The notes: generated by a model from the sequence alone, not told the origin. A DNA stretch of 64,000 nt from Auricularia sp. M13 (GCA_037042915.1 CM073194.1:620001-684000), one strand, 5' to 3'. Shown: positions 43,661 to 59,857, counted from the first letter of the stretch. Made by a program: numbers and translations.

Positions 43661-44539
43661 ATGCGCAGCCTTCCTCCACCTCCGCCTCCTCAGTTGGCCG
43701 CTTCTGTGGTTTCTCTATCGGTTGATATGCCCTACGCAACCAGAATCGACATCGCTACTCTGGCCAGCCTGCTAAATTCTTTCCGTAATCTGCGCCACCT
43801 GAAGGTCCACGCACGCAGCCTATCCGGCCTCATTGAGCAGCTGGTGCTCAAGCCGCTGACCAGACTGCGACATGTATATCTTTCTCCACTGGAGCCTGTT
43901 TCTTCTGGCGACTTACAAACATTTTTTCCCCTTATGCCCAATGTTCGGCGGGCTATTCAGCTTCCCTCCTCGGCGGACGTGCTCGACAGTCAGATTGCAA
44001 CGCCCCTCAGCTTCGATTCCCTGACGCTGCGCCCGTGGAACGCTACATACCTGGCGCTATTCTTCTCACGTAGATGGATCGCGCGCGAGCTGATTATATT
44101 CGTGACATCGTCCATCTGGGAGGTCCTCGAGCGAGTGGACTGGGCGACTCTGGCCCTGCCGGACACCGACCAACTGCACATTATGCTCCAGGAAGAACGC
44201 GCAGATGGGCCTTCTACGATTTTATCTTTGATTCTTGCGTGTCCCACACTGCGCTGTCTCGAGTTGCGCGCGCCGGCCGAAGTTCTGTCTGCCGTCCTGC
44301 CTACGGTGATGTTCCGATGTCACCTGCGCGCTCTAAAATTGCGCTTGCATTTCCGTGCCGTCAAAGAAGAGCAATTTGCGACTATCTCTCGCATTCTGCA
44401 CGCCGCATTGACGCGCTCACACACGCTGCGTTCTCTGGAGGTTATAGCCCCCACCGTTGCAGGGATTCAGATCAACCCGTTCGAAGCCCTCCGTCGACTG
44501 TGTTGCGCGCGGCGTATCCAATGCACCATCGCGCAGTGA
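43661..44539 (+). CDS. LRR gene 2, intact right-arm copy
   Basis: Seen: ATG 43661 (MRSLPPPPPPQLAASVVSLS), 292 codons to TGA 44539. Leu-rich strands include IATLASLLNSFRNLRHLKVH, LTRLRHVYLSPLEPVSSG, LACPTLRCLELRAPAEVL, LRALKLRLHFRAVKEEQ, SHTLRSLEVIAPTVAG. It has no F-box of its own. It looks like the C-terminal half of an F-box/LRR protein, or a stand-alone LRR protein. The last codons (TIAQ-stop) come from the inserted GH5-like piece; the left copy ends TISM-stop. It is convergent with the broken LRR gene 1 copy. Confidence 0.65.
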   Translation: MRSLPPPPPPQLAASVVSLSVDMPYATRIDIATLASLLNSFRNLRHLKVHARSLSGLIEQLVLKPLTRLRHVYLSPLEPVSSGDLQTFFPLMPNVRRAIQLPSSADVLDSQIATPLSFDSLTLRPWNATYLALFFSRRWIARELIIFVTSSIWEVLERVDWATLALPDTDQLHIMLQEERADGPSTILSLILACPTLRCLELRAPAEVLSAVLPTVMFRCHLRALKLRLHFRAVKEEQFATISRILHAALTRSHTLRSLEVIAPTVAGIQINPFEALRRLCCARRIQCTIAQ

Positions 44540-44829
44540 TCGGCACTTGCGCAAGCCTTGGCTATGGTTACGATTCGCCGTGGCCTGGCGACTACAAGCC
44601 ATGGCAAACGAGCGGGCAGGATGCTGTTCTGGCGCCCTCCACGACCGAGGACTATTCTTGGCCACCGCCGACGCTTGTTGATCAGGGCGACGCTGCCGTT
44701 CTGCCGACGTACACACCGACCGGCGAGCTTCCGAAGCTGCCCATGCCCACTGGCTTGACGGGCAGCGGGTGGTTCAACCAGCAGGACACAGAGGGCGCAT
44801 ACGTGCCCGTGCAGGGCTCGATCATGTAG
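44531..44829 (+). pseudogene. Captured C-terminal fragment of a GH5-like exo-beta-1,3-glucanase
   Basis: Seen: one open frame reads GTCASLGYGYDSPWPGDYKP, then WQTSGQDAVLAP, SWPPPTLVDQGDAAVLPTYT, LPMPTGLTGSGWFNQQDTEG, AYVPVQGS. From family knowledge, this Trp/Pro-rich pattern (WQTxG..., LPTYTPTG, GxGWFNxxDT) is the C-terminal tail of basidiomycete GH5 glucan 1,3-beta-glucosidases. The catalytic part is absent. The left arm has only a 3-nt gap here (accatcagcatgtag), so the roughly 290 bp inserted after duplication; ATC stands on both sides. Not functional as an enzyme. Confidence 0.6.
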
Positions 44830-44851
44830 TCTGCTACAACTTTACATAATA

Positions 44852-46062
44852 CTATGTGCTCAGCAAAGTCGGGGCGAAAAGCGTTATGTACAGGATGAGT
44901 GATTCACGATGCGCATTTCTTCGTACCAGGTCGAGGTCATGCGATGCGCAGAATGTACAGACGTCCCCTGATTCTAGAAAAGCCATGTTGGAGCGGCCGT
45001 CGTGTGCTGCAGGCATCGCATGTGAGATCCATGACACAATTCCGTTCACGACATGCATACCAAGCTGTACACGATGTGCCTTTCCACGCACAAGGAAGCC
45101 AATTTGCCAAAGATAGGAGGCCGACACGTCCGGTTACTCGTTGCGTGACTCTGTGAGTTACCCTAATTCTGAGAGACCTAAGCGCAGCGAGGCTAGGGGG
45201 CAGGCTGAGCAATAATTTGACAATTGCAGACAGAATTGCAGACAGATGCACATCCTTCTGCTTGGACCGTCCAACTACAACGCCGCGCGCTAGGTCTATA
45301 TCAAGTGATAGATGGCGCAGTCGAAAACCAGGGTTGGTGAGTATGGGACGCAATAGGTCGAAAACATCTTGATCCAATGCCTTGATATCTAGCTGACGCA
45401 AAGCGCTGCAGGCCTGTACCACCAACGATGCAAGCTCCGAGATACCTTGCACAGAGTGGCTGCAACGGATGGAGAGTGCGACAATTGGCAATGCGCAGCA
45501 ATTATGCCAGTGGACACCAGCCAAAGGAGTAATATCGCAGTTCCTCGGGATGTGGAGCGTCAAATCGCTCGCAGTCCAACGGCGGGATAGGAGCAAAGGA
45601 AGCAGCAGCTCTGCGTATTGCGGCCAGACCGCGAGCTTTTGGAAGTGCATGGGGCCAACCGTGTCAATTTCAGCAGCGCTCAAGCGTTCGCCAAGCGATT
45701 CCGGCAGCACGTCGCATATCCGCAGATTTGGCATACACTGCAGCAACTGGAGGATTTGTTGCGTTGGGGCAGTACTATCTCGGTTAATCGCGAGACGCTG
45801 CAGCATTGGAAGTCCCTGGGGTCTGACGCTCTGAAGCTGAGCAGAAAGACCCTCAAGATCGACATCGTCACCGAGGGCGAGGTTGCGCAAGTTGTCACAC
45901 AGTGCCAGGATCGCGCATAACAGTGAAAATCCAATATCACCAGGGTCGTTCATGAAGATTTCAAGAGAGCCAATCGATTCTGCCAGCTGGCGTGACGATT
46001 TGAGCTGGTGTACGGCTGGGGACAAATCCCGGTGCTCAAAGCGACACAGAGCGACTTTTGGG
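44852..46062 (-). pseudogene. LRR gene 1, broken right-arm copy
   Basis: Seen: it begins after the same gactcag acceptor as the left copy (PKVALCRFEHRDLSPAVHQL) and follows it through MPNLRICDVLPESLGERLSA and LRQLDIKALDQDV to about 45,110. Then the frame is lost. The homologous reading PIFGKLASLCVERHIVYSLV lies in a second frame and ends at TGA after VCMS, where two bases are missing relative to the left copy. The tail (MAFLESGDVCTFCASHD) is in a third frame. About 80 C-terminal residues are thus cut off. Likely a pseudogene. Confidence 0.7.
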
Positions 46063-46432
46063 CTGAGTCAACGTCAGCAAGAGCTTGATTGAAGCCGTAT
46101 AAAAGGATTATTTACATCGATTGCCGCATTATGACCTAGTTGAAACTTGAACCACGTTGAAGCCTGGTTGATGAGGGAGAGGTTCGGGGTTTTAACTTTG
46201 GATCCGGGCCATCAACCATGATCTTGAGCTACATGATCATCAGGAATATCCGTACCCAATTGCTTCACCAATTAAATTGGGTTTGAAGTATATTTACACG
46301 GGATTGTTCTGAGCTTGATTTTAATATTTGAGGTGCACCACTGCGAGGCGGAAAGTTACAATCCCAGCATCAAACGACCGCTTGGGCGTCCAGCACGCTT
46401 TGTACAAGCTGCGCTCAAGTACATAGTATATC

Positions 46433-47080
46433 TCACTTCATCCTCGACACCAAAGCGTAGCTCACTGCTACTGGAATCACTGTGGCGACTGTCGCGCCGA
46501 CGAACAGCAAGACGTAGGGCCAAAGCACTGCGCAGTTGCCCTGATCCTTCCGGCGTGTCTCGATGGCTGCACGCACGCCCACAGGGCTGAACGTCCACAG
46601 AAACAGAAATGCCGTGACCACTGGGAGCGCCAGGCCGCAGACGATAGCTACCGTGATAGCCGCGTTTGAGTTTGTGAGAGGCGTACGTGGGGCGGGACGA
46701 ATTGTCGACAGGACGAGGAAGTAGGCGAATGTCGACCAGCCCGCCCACAGCGGCACGAGAGCTGCGGCCAGCACGCCTATGCGTAGCCATTTCCGCTTGC
46801 GCTGCGCTCGTAAATCTGTTGTTTGCGAAGCCGGGAGCATCTCGATGTCGGTTTGAAGGTTCTTCGAAGCTCGAGAAGCCACAGTGGTGGCCGATTCGAC
46901 GCATGGCTTCCTGTAAAACATCTCGTCCCCGACGATGTCAAGCTCCTCGAGGTCCTCGTGGATGTTTTCCAAAGAGTCCTCGGCATAGTGTAGAGCCTCG
47001 TCCTGCTCCTGAATTGGAGAGAGCGTGCTAACGGAGAGTGTGTTGACGAGAGTGAGAGTGTCGACGTCGGAGTACTGCAT
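46433..47080 (-). CDS. Membrane protein, 215 aa, right-arm copy
   Basis: Seen: ATG 47080, same length and layout as the left copy: acidic N-terminal half, then IGVLAAALVPLWAGWSTFAY, AAITVAIVCGLALPVVTAFL and VLLFVGATVATVIPVAVSYA. I count about 17 differences in 215 residues, mostly conservative, none disruptive. The upstream TATAAAA at about 47,170 and the leader are conserved. No recognised family. Intact in both arms, so probably under constraint. Confidence 0.7.
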   Translation of the reverse strand: MQYSDVDTLTLVNTLSVSTLSPIQEQDEALHYAEDSLENIHEDLEELDIVGDEMFYRKPCVESATTVASRASKNLQTDIEMLPASQTTDLRAQRKRKWLRIGVLAAALVPLWAGWSTFAYFLVLSTIRPAPRTPLTNSNAAITVAIVCGLALPVVTAFLFLWTFSPVGVRAAIETRRKDQGNCAVLWPYVLLFVGATVATVIPVAVSYALVSRMK

Positions 47081-47285
47081 CGTTCAACGAGCAAACTGGA
47101 TGATGAGTGCGAGAGTAGGATGGTGTGTGGGAATTTGAGATGATACTCTCTCTGAGCGACGCATGAGCGTTTTATATTCCCCCCGTTTCATGAGAAACTG
47201 GTCTGAATCGCAAACTGAGTCCAAGTCGATCGATGCGGGTAAGAAGTGTTCCGACGTCAGTCCCGCCTCGGTCACGATCCCGATC

Positions 47286-48438
47286 AAGTAAGGTATCTTG
47301 TGTAAAATATTTAATTGATATGCATTCAAATCAGGGGCTGAGAATACGGTTCTTTTTCAACATTCCGGCGTGATTGCTTGGAACAGGAGCTGCGTCATTG
47401 CGCACAACCAAACTCCGCTTCTCCATCTTTGCTCATCGTCTTGGTATATCCTTGGGCAAGTCATACCGTCCCATTTCTTACTTGCACCCTGACTCGCGAC
47501 GGTTTACATGATTGACCATCGATCTGATCTGAAGCTGCAGAACGAATTGGGGCTCCTGTTGCGCTCCTGCCGGCTCAGATGATTTCCTTGACTGTGGGAT
47601 CGGAACGCTTGCTGGCTAATTCTTGCGGTGATTCGTAGACTTGTCTTTGTTCCGACTTGATCATGTCCTCCGCGGACTGTGACTCATTACTTGTTGCTCA
47701 TCTGCGCGCCAGCTTGCTTCGGCCTCTCTGTACGCGTACGCTAAACGCATTGACTGCAAGAAGACGGCTGTCTACGGCTCGCTGAAATGACTTGATATCG
47801 TCCCGAGTGCACCCACGAAGCCTTTCTGGCCGCTTCGGCAGGTGTACGCGTAGACTGAAACGGGACAACAGACTTCGGCGCGCCCATCACCATCACGTGC
47901 AGGCTTCGTCAGCGCTTCAATCTTCAGATGCGCCCGCGCGCTCCGCGATGGGAGATGGCCAGATTAGTTCAGGACTCATTTCTCCCCCAGTTCTCGCGTT
48001 GGTGTTCAATTCTGTCACATCCTGGGTATTACTCGTCCGCTGCGAGTTCGTCCAGACGTTTCTAGTCTTCTACGTTCTTGGGACTCTTTTGATATGGCCA
48101 ATCGCAAGGTTAATCTGCTTGTTTCCCTGAAATTCCTGTTAGGAGCCGGGCCGGGCAATCCACCGTCGCACCTGGTTGCCGGCATCTTTGTCGCTGTAGC
48201 CTGTCCTCAGCCTCAACGCAGATTCAAAGGAATACGCAGGAAGACAGCTTCAATTGCGCTACGTGGCCTTCGACTATTTTCAACTTCGAATCTGGCCGAA
48301 AATCGCGCTCATGGTGGCTGTGCGCGCAGCAGGTCTCACAACGCTTAACAACACGGCACGAATCCGAGCTCTCATAAAGCCACGTCGGCGCGCGTGTACG
48401 ACAGCCGCCCAGCGCTCGTCGAGGACTAGTATCGAGAC
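47286..48438. other. Upstream region of the ABC transporter
   Basis: An open frame from ATG 47,948 (MGDGQISSGLISPPVLALVF) is hydrophobic but stops after 60 codons. I do not join it to the transporter, whose own first exon is clear at 48,439. Confidence 0.5.
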
Positions 48439-53846
<5,408 letters not shown>

Positions 53847-54379
53847 TGACATCTGCACACGCCTCCATCCCCACTCATTGCTGTTTATCATTATTATCAT
53901 CTCAGATTTCGCCGTTCATCTAGTAGGACCTGCTGTGTAGACGCTAGTGTAATGACATACATCCCCATTCATCCATTCATATTTGGAACTCCGCCCTCAG
54001 GCCTGCAACAAACTGAAACTGTTCCACCTATTCTATGTAAACCCGGTACCTGTCCGACTATGCCCGATGACAATGCTTGCTCATCTCCGGAGAACAACCT
54101 GCCCAAACAAATAACCAAGACAAAAGAAAATACAACAGATATAAAGCCTCGAGACGATGCGCGCCAGCCGATAGGGTCACTGCCCGTGTAAGCGTTAGGT
54201 TAGTTCCAGTAATGGCAAGGACACGCTGGAGCCGCGCACCACTAGCAGGACGCCAGGACCGCGGTTATAAGAAGAATGCCACGAGGCGGCGTACACATGA
54301 CCTCACGCCAAAAAGAGCAGAGAGCATGGCCGACCGCATAGCGGTTCTCAATCTCATTCGTCCACGAGGTACGACGAAA

Positions 54380-55732
54380 TCAGGGTCCCATGACGGTGGC
54401 AGCGCGCGCTCTCGAGCTGGTACGATGAGAAACCGCAGTGACGTGGAACGACAAACGGGACGCACCAATGTGAATGATGGTGTCGATGTCCAGATTCGAC
54501 TTCTTGCCCGTATCGGCGAAGATGAACGCGAGCACGCGCCAGTTGTGGACCTCGCATATGCGGGCATAGACGAGGATATGCACTCGCTTCAGGCCGCGTT
54601 TGGCTGCAAAGCTCGCCTTGCCCGCAAGGTAGCCCTGAATGATGGACCCGCCGCTCGGGCCATGGCGAACCTCGATGGCAAGCTCCTCCAGCGCGGGCGG
54701 CAGGTCCTGCGCTTCCAACTCGACGAGCGCCAGGAGATTCATATGTAGCGACCGCAGCGCGCTGAACGACGACAAAGGCCGCGCGCCTTCTGACGCCTGC
54801 AGGAGAGTGAGATGGTGCAGGGTGCCCGAGACGGGCTGCATGGCCACGCGCGCGTCGAAGCCGGCCCAGTAATCCCAGAGCTCCACACGCTCCAACGTGT
54901 CCGAGAACGGCGAGACAAGCCTCTGGAGCGAGTATGTGGCCTCTTCCGAGCGATTGATGTACCAGAGCCCGAGACCTGTGAGCTTCGGGAGCTGCTCGCC
55001 ATCGCGCGCGCGAGGAGTAACATTCGTCTCCAGGAGCTCGAGGTCGCTCATGGAGAAATCTCGCAGGAGTGCGAGATGCGGGTCGGATAGGAAGTCCAAT
55101 AGCTCGTCCGGGCTCAGCTGACCACACTCGTTGAAGTCCATCGACCCGACTCTGATGTGCAAGCCGCGTAGGCCAGGTGACGTGACGGGATCTGGGAGGT
55201 GTGACAGAACGGGCCCACAAACGCGTGCCGCAGTGCCAGGACGTATGTAAATCTGCATGTAGAGCTCCTGCAAGTTGGGGCATAGCGAGATAATTCGTGG
55301 GAGATCGTGGTAGACGCCGTCCTTGGGGTGCTTTTCCACGTGCCACGGGAGAGAGTAGATTCCGCCATCGTTCCACACCTGCATCCCGGAGGGCCCATTT
55401 GGTAGATGCAAGATGCGGACATGCAGGCCTAGGTCTGGCCGCCTGCATACCGTCCGAAGAAAGAGGTGACACGACGAGTAGGTGTGGAGACGAATATCGG
55501 AATATAGCAGATGGATAGCACACGCATGCCATCGCCTGCAGACTAGAGCAGCATTTCGAAGAGCATGTCGTCCAGGATGATATCGCACATACTCCTGCGG
55601 GTCATCCGGGATTAATGCGCAGAGAATGTCGAGAACGAGTTCGACTGGAAGCGTGGCCTGGGCCTCATGCGGCAATTCGAGACTGCGGGATAGTGCTCTG
55701 CGAGGTATTAGCTTATGCAATGAGCGGGTCAT
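54380..55732 (-). CDS. F-box / LRR protein
   Basis: Seen: ATG 55732 (MTRSLHKLIPRRALSRSLEL), single exon of 450 codons. The F-box is ATLPVELVLDILCALIPDDP, then LRNAALVCRRWHACAIHLLY. The rest has LRR-like strands: LHVRILHLPNGPSGMQV, LCPNLQELYMQIYIRPG, LRGLHIRVGSMDFNECG, LTGLGLWYINRSEEA, LRSLHMNLLALVELEA. The frame ends ATVMGP at 54380. An in-frame TTG 12 codons upstream was ignored. Divergent from the dienelactone hydrolase-like gene, 110 bp apart, so the two may share a promoter region. Confidence 0.75.
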   Translation of the reverse strand: MTRSLHKLIPRRALSRSLELPHEAQATLPVELVLDILCALIPDDPQEYVRYHPGRHALRNAALVCRRWHACAIHLLYSDIRLHTYSSCHLFLRTVCRRPDLGLHVRILHLPNGPSGMQVWNDGGIYSLPWHVEKHPKDGVYHDLPRIISLCPNLQELYMQIYIRPGTAARVCGPVLSHLPDPVTSPGLRGLHIRVGSMDFNECGQLSPDELLDFLSDPHLALLRDFSMSDLELLETNVTPRARDGEQLPKLTGLGLWYINRSEEATYSLQRLVSPFSDTLERVELWDYWAGFDARVAMQPVSGTLHHLTLLQASEGARPLSSFSALRSLHMNLLALVELEAQDLPPALEELAIEVRHGPSGGSIIQGYLAGKASFAAKRGLKRVHILVYARICEVHNWRVLAFIFADTGKKSNLDIDTIIHIGASRLSFHVTAVSHRTSSRARAATVMGP

Positions 55733-55842
55733 GACGGTAAGAGGACAGGGTTCGGAGTTTGTGTTCAATGTTGTGGGGCGACGGAGCGCCGACGTCCCGG
55801 CTAGCCGGTCTAGCGCCGACTAACCTTTGCCTCTGGTCAATC

Positions 55843-56985
55843 ATGAGCTTTACCAACGACTGCTTTTCTGGAGTCATTCACGAGGGCGAGCCGGCTGGTA
55901 ATTCATCTATGAAGCTCGTCTTGAGCTTGTCTAACGCTAGTCCAAAGGGAAAATCGAGCAGATCAATGGCGTCGACACCTACGTCGCGCTGCCTAATGGC
56001 GATTATGCCAAGGACAAGGCCGTTCTATTGCTCACAGGTTGATACCTTGATTAAACTTTATATCTCCTTGCTTATGCGTCGGTGCAGACGTATTCGGAGT
56101 CGCGCTCGTCAACAACAAGGTGCTTATCTCACTTGCTCTCACTCCCGAGTGACGATTCTGGTTCTCATCCGGCCAGTTGCTCGCCGATGCATTCGCCAAG
56201 AACGGTTTCCAGGTAAGGCAGATCTTATAGTCCTACTAAGACTGAAAATTTCAAAGGTATACATGCCAGATTATTTCGAGGGAGACCCCATCCCAGCCGA
56301 CGGCATGAACGCTCCTGGGGTTAGTGTCCTAGCAACGCAATCTTGCTGACGCAAGACGCAATCTGCTGCCGCTTATATAAGCGTTGGTATATTTAGTTCG
56401 ACAGGCAAAGCTGGATGGCTCGCCACTCTCCGAGGGAGCATGCTCGCCCACTGGTGGACAAAGTCATGGCGGGCCTCAAAGAACGCGGAATCACCAAGTT
56501 TGCCGCGACCGGTACGTCGCTGACATAGATTGCGGAGTGCTTGAACTCAAAGGCTTTCCTCGCGGCCCTTGCTAGGTTACTGCTTTGGTGCCCGTCTCGC
56601 GGTAGACCTTGCGTTTGAGAACGCTGTAGCTGCCATCTCGATTGCGCATCCGTCGCGTATCGAAATCCCGGGCGACCTCCACAAGCTCGTCGCAGAGAGC
56701 AAGGCCCCTGTTCAGATTCAGAGCTGCGAGACCGATCAAGCCTTCCCGGCCGAAGCATGCGCTGCGGCCGACGATATTCTCGGTGGAGGGAAATATGCGC
56801 CAGGATACGAGCGGGCCTGGTGGAAGGGTTGTACCCACGGATTTGCCGTTCGCGGGGACTTGGTGAGACTTCTATAGTTCTCTTCATGCGGCTTTCTCAT
56901 ATCCTTTCAGAGCAACCCTTTGATCAAAGCTGGGAAGGAGGGCGCTTTCAAGGGCGCAGTTGAGTGGTTTACGAAGTATCTCTGA
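55843..56985 (+). CDS. Dienelactone hydrolase-family alpha/beta hydrolase
   Basis: Role: the family opens dienelactones in aromatic breakdown, or hydrolyses related esters. Seen: ATG 55843 (MSFTNDCFSGVIHEGEPAG), then after about seven short introns KIEQINGVDTYVALPNGDYA, AVLLLTDVFGVALVNN, LLADAFAKNGFQVYMPDYFE, GDPIPADGMNAPG, GLKERGITKFAATGYCFGAR, IAHPSRIEIPGDLHK, SCETDQAFPAEAC, WWKGCTHGFAVRGDL, SNPLIKAGKEGAFKGAVEWF, TKYL. The nucleophile Cys (GYCFGAR), an acidic residue (ETDQAFP) and His (THGF) of the triad are all present. The first intron is best ended at tccaaag, giving EPAGKIEQ. About 255 residues, the usual length. Confidence 0.85.
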
Positions 56986-57303
56986 GGAATGGGCAAACGA
57001 CACTCCCGTACTTGCTTCATGAAACTGCTTTAGACGCCCAATAAGAAGAATTACGTTCCATTCCTGTCAACTTTCAGATGCACTACATGACGATTGAGCT
57101 TTTCTCAGGCTAAGGAGCGGGAATTTCGGCCATTTAAGGCAGTTGCATGTTTGTTCCAATCACCGAATCGGACCCGGTCCGGTTTGTCTGCAGTTGGCAA
57201 CTGGTCTCGTGACTCTCGTCTCTCTCGTCTGCCCTTACTTGACTCCTCCAACAGCGGCTACAGAGCCGCAATTGAACCACTATAAAACTCGCCTCATCTT
57301 CAG

Positions 57304-57937
57304 ATGCTGCCCCTGCTTCCTCTTGCATGCCTTGGCTGTGTTGCATCCTCCATCAACTATACAGACGGCGCGGTCGCACCAGTCCCTGCGGAGCAGTACC
57401 AGCGTTATGTGACCTTCTTGGCAGTAGGCACGCGCACATACACCTGCGACCCAGATTCAAAGACATTCGGTTTGATCACACTCGATTACGACTTATTCGA
57501 CAGCGATCTCCCTCACGATGAGACGACCGAACCTCTCGGAAAACACATTCTCCTCCTCGGCAAAGACGCACAGGGCGGGAATAGTGTCTTCTATACGCGC
57601 AAAAATGGATTTTCTCACTGGTACGCCAACTTCTTCGATTCCGATCTACTCTTGCTAACTCGCAGCCAACTGTGCTCGTAGGGTCGGCAGAACAATATTC
57701 TTCGCGCCAAACCCTGGAGAAACTCCCAGCCCTGAAGATCTTCCGCTGGAACAGGCATTTCGAACGGAATCTTCGTCGCCAAATCCGCTCATTCCTAGGA
57801 AGTACGACGTCGGTGTGGCGACCTATGCGACGCGCTTTGGAGCTGTCCGTGGCAACGTGCCCCCGGATACTGCATGCACCAAGAAAGTCGTTATCCCGAG
57901 CACCGCCTTCTACTCTCTTTGGGAGAAGATTGCCTAG
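57304..57937 (+). CDS. Secreted DUF3455-type protein
   Basis: Seen: ATG 57304 with signal peptide MLPLLPLACLGCVASSIN. Exon 1 carries VTFLAVGTRTYTCDPDSKTF, then GLITLDYDLFDSD, LGKHILLLGKDAQGG, and FSHW. A 61-nt intron (GTACGC to ctcgtag) leads to VGRTIFFAPNPGETPSPEDL, then YDVGVATYATRFGAVRGNVP, CTKKVVIPSTAFYSLWEKIA and stop at 57937. The core GxxTYxC and the late V-x-R/T-x-x-T-x-G-G-x-x-P-x-x-x-C pattern fit DUF3455, a family of small extracellular proteins of unknown role. About 190 residues; frame intact with this splice. Confidence 0.7.
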
Positions 57938-58071
57938 TCCTCCAAGTAAGCGACTCTACCATACAAACACGCGCCATAGAGTAACTCCTAAATCCAGTAT
58001 CATTCCACCGACTACATGATACATGACCACTGTCCCGTCCCATCTTCTATACATGTACAGTCCCGTAGATT

Positions 58072-59254
58072 TCAGAACGTGATACCGCGGTAAGCGGTGA
58101 GCTGGCTCTGCAGGCGCTCAGTCTGTCCGGGCGTGAAGTTGTTCATGCACGAGTCATAGGTATAACTGAAAAGAAAATGTGAGCTTTATCATGGACGTTT
58201 CTGAAATTTGGAAGCGTACTCCATGTAGTTATCTACATGCCCCAATGTCAGTGGAAGAGGGAACAAAGCGGAGGTTGCTGCGGAACGTACGAATGGGGTC
58301 GTCGCCTGCCGAGGAACAGGTGTTCCGCCCGACTGGGCATTCAAAGGCCGGAGTGGCTGAGAAAGTATTTCAGCGACAGTTACCTGGGACCTGACGTGCA
58401 AGGATACCTTCCGCGGGCGTGTCGGACACGGAGTCGCCACTTCCGCTGCATCCCTACAACAACGTCAAAGATTCGCCCAACAGCATGACGAACCGTTCTC
58501 ACCCCTTGGAAGGTGTGGTATAGTCCAACCCAGTGACCGGCCTCGTGCGTTAAAGTGCGGCCTTCGTCGTAGTCGGCGGTCGTACCTCCCGGAAGGCTAG
58601 ATTCAACTTAAATCATGGACTCTGACGAAAACTGGCTTAGAAACACACCTAGAATACAGAATCACGACGCCATCGTCGCTCGGGTTGGACGAGTAGTCGA
58701 CAGGGAAGGTTGCGTAGCCAAGGAGACCTGCGCCAGCGCCCGATTCGAAGCCGACAGTGTACACGTTGAGCGTGTTGGCGCCACCCTGGCGAAGGGCTTT
58801 CTTCATCTCCGTCTGCTCAGAAGTGTCGGGCCCAGCGCCAGAGAACCAGGACGCATTATCTGTGAAATCCGTTCCCGCGAGAGTGAAAGAAACTCCAGTG
58901 TCTGAGTAGTCCTGGTTGAGAACGTCGACTTGCGCCTGAAGCTGAGACTCGGGAACGTTCCCGCCGGACAGCGTTTCATCCGATCGGATAACGTGGAAAA
59001 ATACCTTGCATGGAGGTGAGAAAGCAAAGCAGTGGCGAGGAAAGACGTGCACTCACAGGAATGACAGGTGACGCCAACACGCCCACAGTTGCGAGTGCGT
59101 GAACTGTGCTGTTGCCCGCAACGACCGCGCTGAAGTGGGCCTCGGCGGCGAGAACCTTGTCAGAGCTGGGCGTGCTACCGCATGCGCGGGGAATACCCGC
59201 CTTGGCGACGGAGGCGACAACAAACAAGAAGAGGAGAGAGAGCGAAGGGGCCAT
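58072..59254 (-). CDS. Secreted M43 (pappalysin-like) zinc metalloprotease
   Basis: Role: extracellular zinc protease. Seen: ATG 59254, signal peptide [20 protein letters not shown], short pro-region, then after an intron [73 protein letters not shown]. The active site is in the next exon: [19 protein letters not shown], a complete HExxHxxGxxH. Later exons give [10 protein letters not shown], then [21 protein letters not shown] (the Met-turn region), and [20 protein letters not shown] to a stop at 58072. All metal ligands are present. About 280 residues, as in other basidiomycete M43B proteases. Confidence 0.85.
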
Positions 59255-59857
59255 GATCGATGGTCGATCGGTTCTTGGAGGGCATCTGCTTTTTATCGAG
59301 CCTCCAGAAGCGATAAGGGCCAAGATGTCAGCATGAGGCCATTCGTAAGACCACGTGAAGTCGCTCACCGCAGGTGCATCGTCCATGGAAACCCTCGCCC
59401 AAACAAACGCTCGAGAAGCTGTCATCACGGGGAAGACCTGCCACATTCGTCCCCGTCTGGAATCGGGGCAATCTTACGAGGTCATAGACTGCACCGTTGA
59501 GACGTCCATACTTTAATGCGCCGTTGCTGTCGTCTTTACAAGTTCAACGGCCTTCCCCTACAGCTTCAAGCCAACAGCTGCAGCGTCGGTAACCTGTCCC
59601 GGCGCGGTTGTGCTATATTAGGGTTGACCGCAATCGGGCACACCCTCGTCGCGAAGCAGCAGCGGAACACTCACTGTATTTCACAGCACGAATTGAAGAA
59701 GTTGCAAACAGCAGGAAATTGAACAGGTCATCACCCGGAAGCGAGATCGCACGACCATAACACATGTGGATGCACTGTACAGAAGTAAACAAATCGAAGG
59801 GTGCGTCAGCTCGCGCCATGACAGTGCCAGACAGTGCGCAATCACCGGGTATTCCTA
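59255..59857. other. Intergenic, nothing recognised
   Basis: Only short shadow frames; no gene supported. Confidence 0.5.

Larger units (their letters stand above)
39211..47285 (-). repeat. Right arm of the inverted segmental duplication
   Basis: Reverse-complement partner of 29,762-34,851. The shared order from the centre outward is the DUF6593 copy, its 3' flank (40,490-40,615), [P450 block 40,630-43,044 absent on the left], LRR gene 2 with about 600 bp of upstream DNA, LRR gene 1, and the membrane gene. It also carries the 782-bp TIR element and a 290-bp GH5-like insertion that the left arm lacks. Confidence 0.9.

Noticed and set aside
47948-48130. Hydrophobic 60-codon ORF as an N-terminal TMD0 exon of the ABC transporter
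   Set aside because: No splice route into the clear first exon at 48,439, which already matches the start of short ABCC proteins.
54354-55532. 392-codon minus-strand ORF
   Set aside because: Shadow of the F-box gene in another frame, with no start context and random composition.
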